Positions 6,016-7,409 of a stretch of 7,409 nucleotides of DNA are shown one piece after another. Source of the stretch: Verrucomicrobiota bacterium (lineage in GTDB: Bacteria; Verrucomicrobiota; Verrucomicrobiia; Limisphaerales; UBA9464); assembly GCA_017302195.1 (NCBI GenBank), contig JAFLEG010000207.1, positions 1 through 7,409 on the forward strand. The letters are read 5' to 3'. Made by a program: the position numbers and the translations under genes. How positions within the stretch are numbered: position 1 is the first letter of the stretch; each line of letters starts with the position of its first letter. The notes beneath the pieces are model-generated. The model was given only the letters and a program-made list of their open reading frames with translations, did no database searches and had not been told where the DNA came from.

Positions 6016-6936
6016 TCAGAAAAGGATGTTCTCGATGAACTCCGTCAGGTGCGCCGCCGGCTTTCGCTGACGGCGGCAGACCACCAGCAGTTCCCGCTCG
6101 AACCGTTCCGGAAGCGTGATTCGCCGCAGCGTCTTTTTCTGTGCGTACAGCGCCAGGGCCCGCACCGGGACAAAGCTCACCCCCATCCCAAGCGCGACCA
6201 GATTGATGATGAGGTCGAAGCTGTCCAACTCCATGGCCGGCTCCAGGCTCCATCGGTGGCTGCGGATCCACCGCCGCAGCCTCTGTCCGGTGTTTGAGCC
6301 GTCGGCAAGCAGCAGCCACTGCTGATCGCCCGCCCACCGCGCAAACTCGCGGGATCGCAGCCGCCCCGTCCCGGGATGGTCCCGCGCGGGCGCGATCAGG
6401 CAGAAGACATCGCTGAAGCGGTGGGTGACCTGGAGGTTCGAAGGCAGGCGCATGCCGGCGGAGATTACGCCGAGGTCCAGGTCGTTTCCCTGCAGGGCGG
6501 TGATGATGTCGCCGCTCGGTTGCAGCGTCACGCGGCACGCCACCTGGGGCGCCCGGCGGAGATTGGCGTGGAAGAAGCCGGGCAGGTACGCGAGCCCGAT
6601 GGTCTGGGACACCCCGACGCGCACCTGCTTGCGGCCGCCGGCGAACTCCTCCCGGAGGCGCGTGAGGAGTGCGTCCACGTCGCCCAGCATCCGCAGGCTT
6701 TCGCGGTGCAGGAACTCACCCGCCGGGGACAGCCGCACGCTCCGGGTGGTCCGCTCCAGGAGGTTCAAACCGAGGCTGTTCTCCAGGGCCTGGATCTGGC
6801 GGGTGACCGCGCTCTGGGTCAGGCCCGCGGCGGCGGCGGCGCGGGTGAAGCTCCCGTGCCGGATCACCAGGTGGAAGAGGTGGAGTTCGTAAAGGTCGAA
6901 CGGGCCCGTGGCCAGATACTGATTCCGTTCCTGCAT
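6016..6936 (-). CDS. LysR-family transcriptional regulator
   Basis: 306 aa, the standard family length. The N-terminal winged helix-turn-helix is clear: LYELHLFHLVIRHGSF (15-30), then TRAAAAAGLTQSAVTRQIQALE (31-52) containing the recognition helix, and LLERTTRSVRLSPAG (59-73). The rest is the two-lobed effector-binding domain, ending in ENILF. The ATG at 6936 is preferred to the adjacent in-frame TTG at 6939, since it is the stronger codon and costs one residue. LysR proteins usually act as tetramers and often regulate a divergent gene plus themselves; here that neighbour is the ferredoxin gene across 75 bp. The desaturase gene follows downstream on the same strand. It may therefore control ferredoxin, desaturase or both, but the effector and targets cannot be read from the sequence. 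The family is certain; the targets are inferred. Confidence 0.95.
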   Translation of the reverse strand: MQERNQYLATGPFDLYELHLFHLVIRHGSFTRAAAAAGLTQSAVTRQIQALENSLGLNLLERTTRSVRLSPAGEFLHRESLRMLGDVDALLTRLREEFAGGRKQVRVGVSQTIGLAYLPGFFHANLRRAPQVACRVTLQPSGDIITALQGNDLDLGVISAGMRLPSNLQVTHRFSDVFCLIAPARDHPGTGRLRSREFARWAGDQQWLLLADGSNTGQRLRRWIRSHRWSLEPAMELDSFDLIINLVALGMGVSFVPVRALALYAQKKTLRRITLPERFERELLVVCRRQRKPAAHLTEFIENILF

Positions 6937-7011
6937 CAAACCATGATACTAATGAATTTCACGTCCAATCGGCAAGCGGACATCCTCCGCCTGAACAGGA
7001 GAAAACAGATC
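6937..7011. promoter_or_regulatory. Divergent promoter region, LysR gene / ferredoxin gene
   Basis: The 75-bp gap between two divergent starts must hold both promoters or overlap the coding ends. Its left half is AT-rich (about 6937-6962) against a GC-rich background. Candidate -10 elements are GATACT on the plus strand and TAGTAT on the minus strand (each four of six consensus bases), and the minus-strand one has a weak TTGCCG 18 bp upstream. They overlap, so a regulator bound here could affect both genes. The right half is the ferredoxin leader, with a GCGGA/TCCGC stem (6976-6980 with 6986-6990) and the ribosome binding site. Exact start points are not established. Confidence 0.45.
6997..7002 (+). 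promoter_or_regulatory. Ribosome binding site of the ferredoxin gene
   Basis: AGGAGA lies 9 bases before the ATG at 7012 and is the strongest Shine-Dalgarno in the window. It fixes the ferredoxin start even though the same frame stays open far upstream, antisense to the LysR gene. Confidence 0.8.
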
Positions 7012-7275
7012 ATGGCCAACCGAAATGACCGGCATCCGGCAAATGTGCCCGGTGCCTACTATGTGGACGACACCTGCACAGACTGCGACCTGTGCCGTAG
7101 CCTGGCGCCGCAGTTCTTCCTGCGGCATGAGGAAAGCGGATCCTCCTACGTGCACCGGCAACCGGTGACCCCCGAGGAAGTCGCCGCGGCGGAGGAAGCG
7201 CTACGCCAGTGCCCAACCGACACCATCGGCAACGACGGCACTCTCCCGCCCCGCCCCCAGACCACTGATCACTGA
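7012..7275 (+). CDS. Small single-cluster [4Fe-4S] ferredoxin
   Basis: 87 aa. Cys22, Cys25 and Cys28 form CxxCxxC, and Cys67 followed by Pro68 supplies the fourth ligand, the pattern of monocluster bacterial ferredoxins. The spacing between the two halves (38 residues) carries YVHRQPVTPEE and an acidic helix, EEVAAAEEALRQC. The protein is acidic overall and lacks a signal peptide or membrane segment, so it is a soluble cytoplasmic electron carrier. The last 12 or so residues (GTLPPRPQTTDH) are low-complexity, and the coding end runs into tandem heptamers. It is divergent from the LysR gene and convergent with a glycosyltransferase gene 33 bp away. A natural partner in the window would be the desaturase, which needs an external electron source. 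That pairing is an inference; other oxidoreductases elsewhere could use it. Confidence 0.92.
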   Translation: MANRNDRHPANVPGAYYVDDTCTDCDLCRSLAPQFFLRHEESGSSYVHRQPVTPEEVAAAEEALRQCPTDTIGNDGTLPPRPQTTDH

Positions 7276-7287
7276 TTACCGATCACC
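7264..7287. repeat. Three imperfect tandem heptamers across the ferredoxin stop codon
   Basis: The units are ACTGATC (7264-7270), ACTGATT (7271-7277) and ACCGATC (7278-7284), followed by ACC. The TGA stop at 7273-7275 lies inside the second unit, so the repeat supplies the last codons of the gene (Thr-Asp-His-stop) and the spacer. The array lies between two convergent genes. It resembles the short tandemly repeated heptamers known from some bacterial genomes, and no good intrinsic terminator is formed. Confidence 0.6.
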
Positions 7288-7308
7288 GCCCCCCGGACTA
7301 CGCCGTGT

Positions 7309-7409
7309 TCAGGTCCACGCCCGGATCACCGCCTCCACCGCGGACGCCACGGAGATCCCCTGCATGCACCGGAAGTCCACCGGACACTCCCGCAGGAAGC
7401 AGGGCGCGC
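7309..7409 (-). CDS. Glycosyltransferase family 9 (LPS heptosyltransferase-like), C-terminal end only
   Basis: Only the last 33 codons are in the window; the gene enters from the right edge and stops with TGA at 7309-7311. The visible peptide includes CFLRECPVDFRCMQGI and ends in IRAWT. The pattern RECP-x3-RCM-x2-I, followed by a short helix, is typical of the C-terminus of ADP-heptose:LPS heptosyltransferases and related GT9 enzymes. The family adds heptose or similar sugars to the lipopolysaccharide inner core at the cytoplasmic face of the inner membrane. The catalytic residues lie outside the window, so activity cannot be judged. It converges on the ferredoxin gene with a 33-bp gap. Confidence 0.72.
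   Translation of the reverse strand, partial: APCFLRECPVDFRCMQGISVASAVEAVIRAWT

Noticed and set aside
6376..7011. N-terminal extension of the ferredoxin back through the LysR gene in the same frame
   Set aside because: The extension is antisense to a clear LysR gene, while a strong AGGAGA lies 9 bases before the ATG at 7012, giving a normal-length ferredoxin.

Overview
The window is high-GC bacterial chromosome from a Gram-negative organism: it encodes a TolC-type outer membrane channel with a signal peptide and the tail of an LPS-type heptosyltransferase. Verrucomicrobiota would fit the overall style (GC-rich, weak Shine-Dalgarno sequences on most genes, GTG start, short heptamer repeats at gene ends). 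This is an impression, not something the sequence proves.

Layout. Five minus-strand genes run right to left. They are a LysR-type regulator (6016-6936), a membrane acyl-CoA/acyl-lipid desaturase with all three histidine boxes (4858-5841), an FAD-binding amine-oxidase-fold protein of the COG2907 type (3526-4818), a TolC/OEP-family outer membrane channel (1713-3260), and a flavoprotein of the tryptophan-halogenase/FAD-oxidoreductase superfamily that runs off the left edge (1-1477). A single-cluster [4Fe-4S] ferredoxin (7012-7275, plus strand) is divergent from the LysR gene across a 75-bp gap and has the best ribosome binding site in the window. The last 33 codons of a glycosyltransferase family 9 gene come in convergently on the minus strand (7309-7409). 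Gaps between the minus-strand genes are 174 bp (LysR to desaturase), 39 bp (desaturase to FAD protein), 265 bp (FAD protein to channel) and 235 bp (channel to flavoprotein). Only desaturase and FAD protein look tightly coupled; the others may have their own promoters.

How they may work together (inference). The desaturase and the COG2907 flavoprotein are a plausible two-enzyme acyl-chain modification unit. The ferredoxin is a candidate electron donor, and the LysR protein a candidate switch for the divergent ferredoxin and the downstream desaturase. The leftmost flavoprotein carries three sequence hallmarks of flavin-dependent halogenases (an active-site-type lysine, WxWxIP, FxxPxxSxG). The cassette therefore contains a possible aromatic or lipid tailoring enzyme beside an outer membrane export channel with no adjacent inner-membrane pump.

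Other structure: an exact 8-bp inverted repeat upstream of the channel gene, two sets of tandem heptamers lying across stop codons, an extended hairpin ahead of the flavoprotein, and a 21-bp near-match (19 identical) between the left intergenic region and the end of the glycosyltransferase gene.
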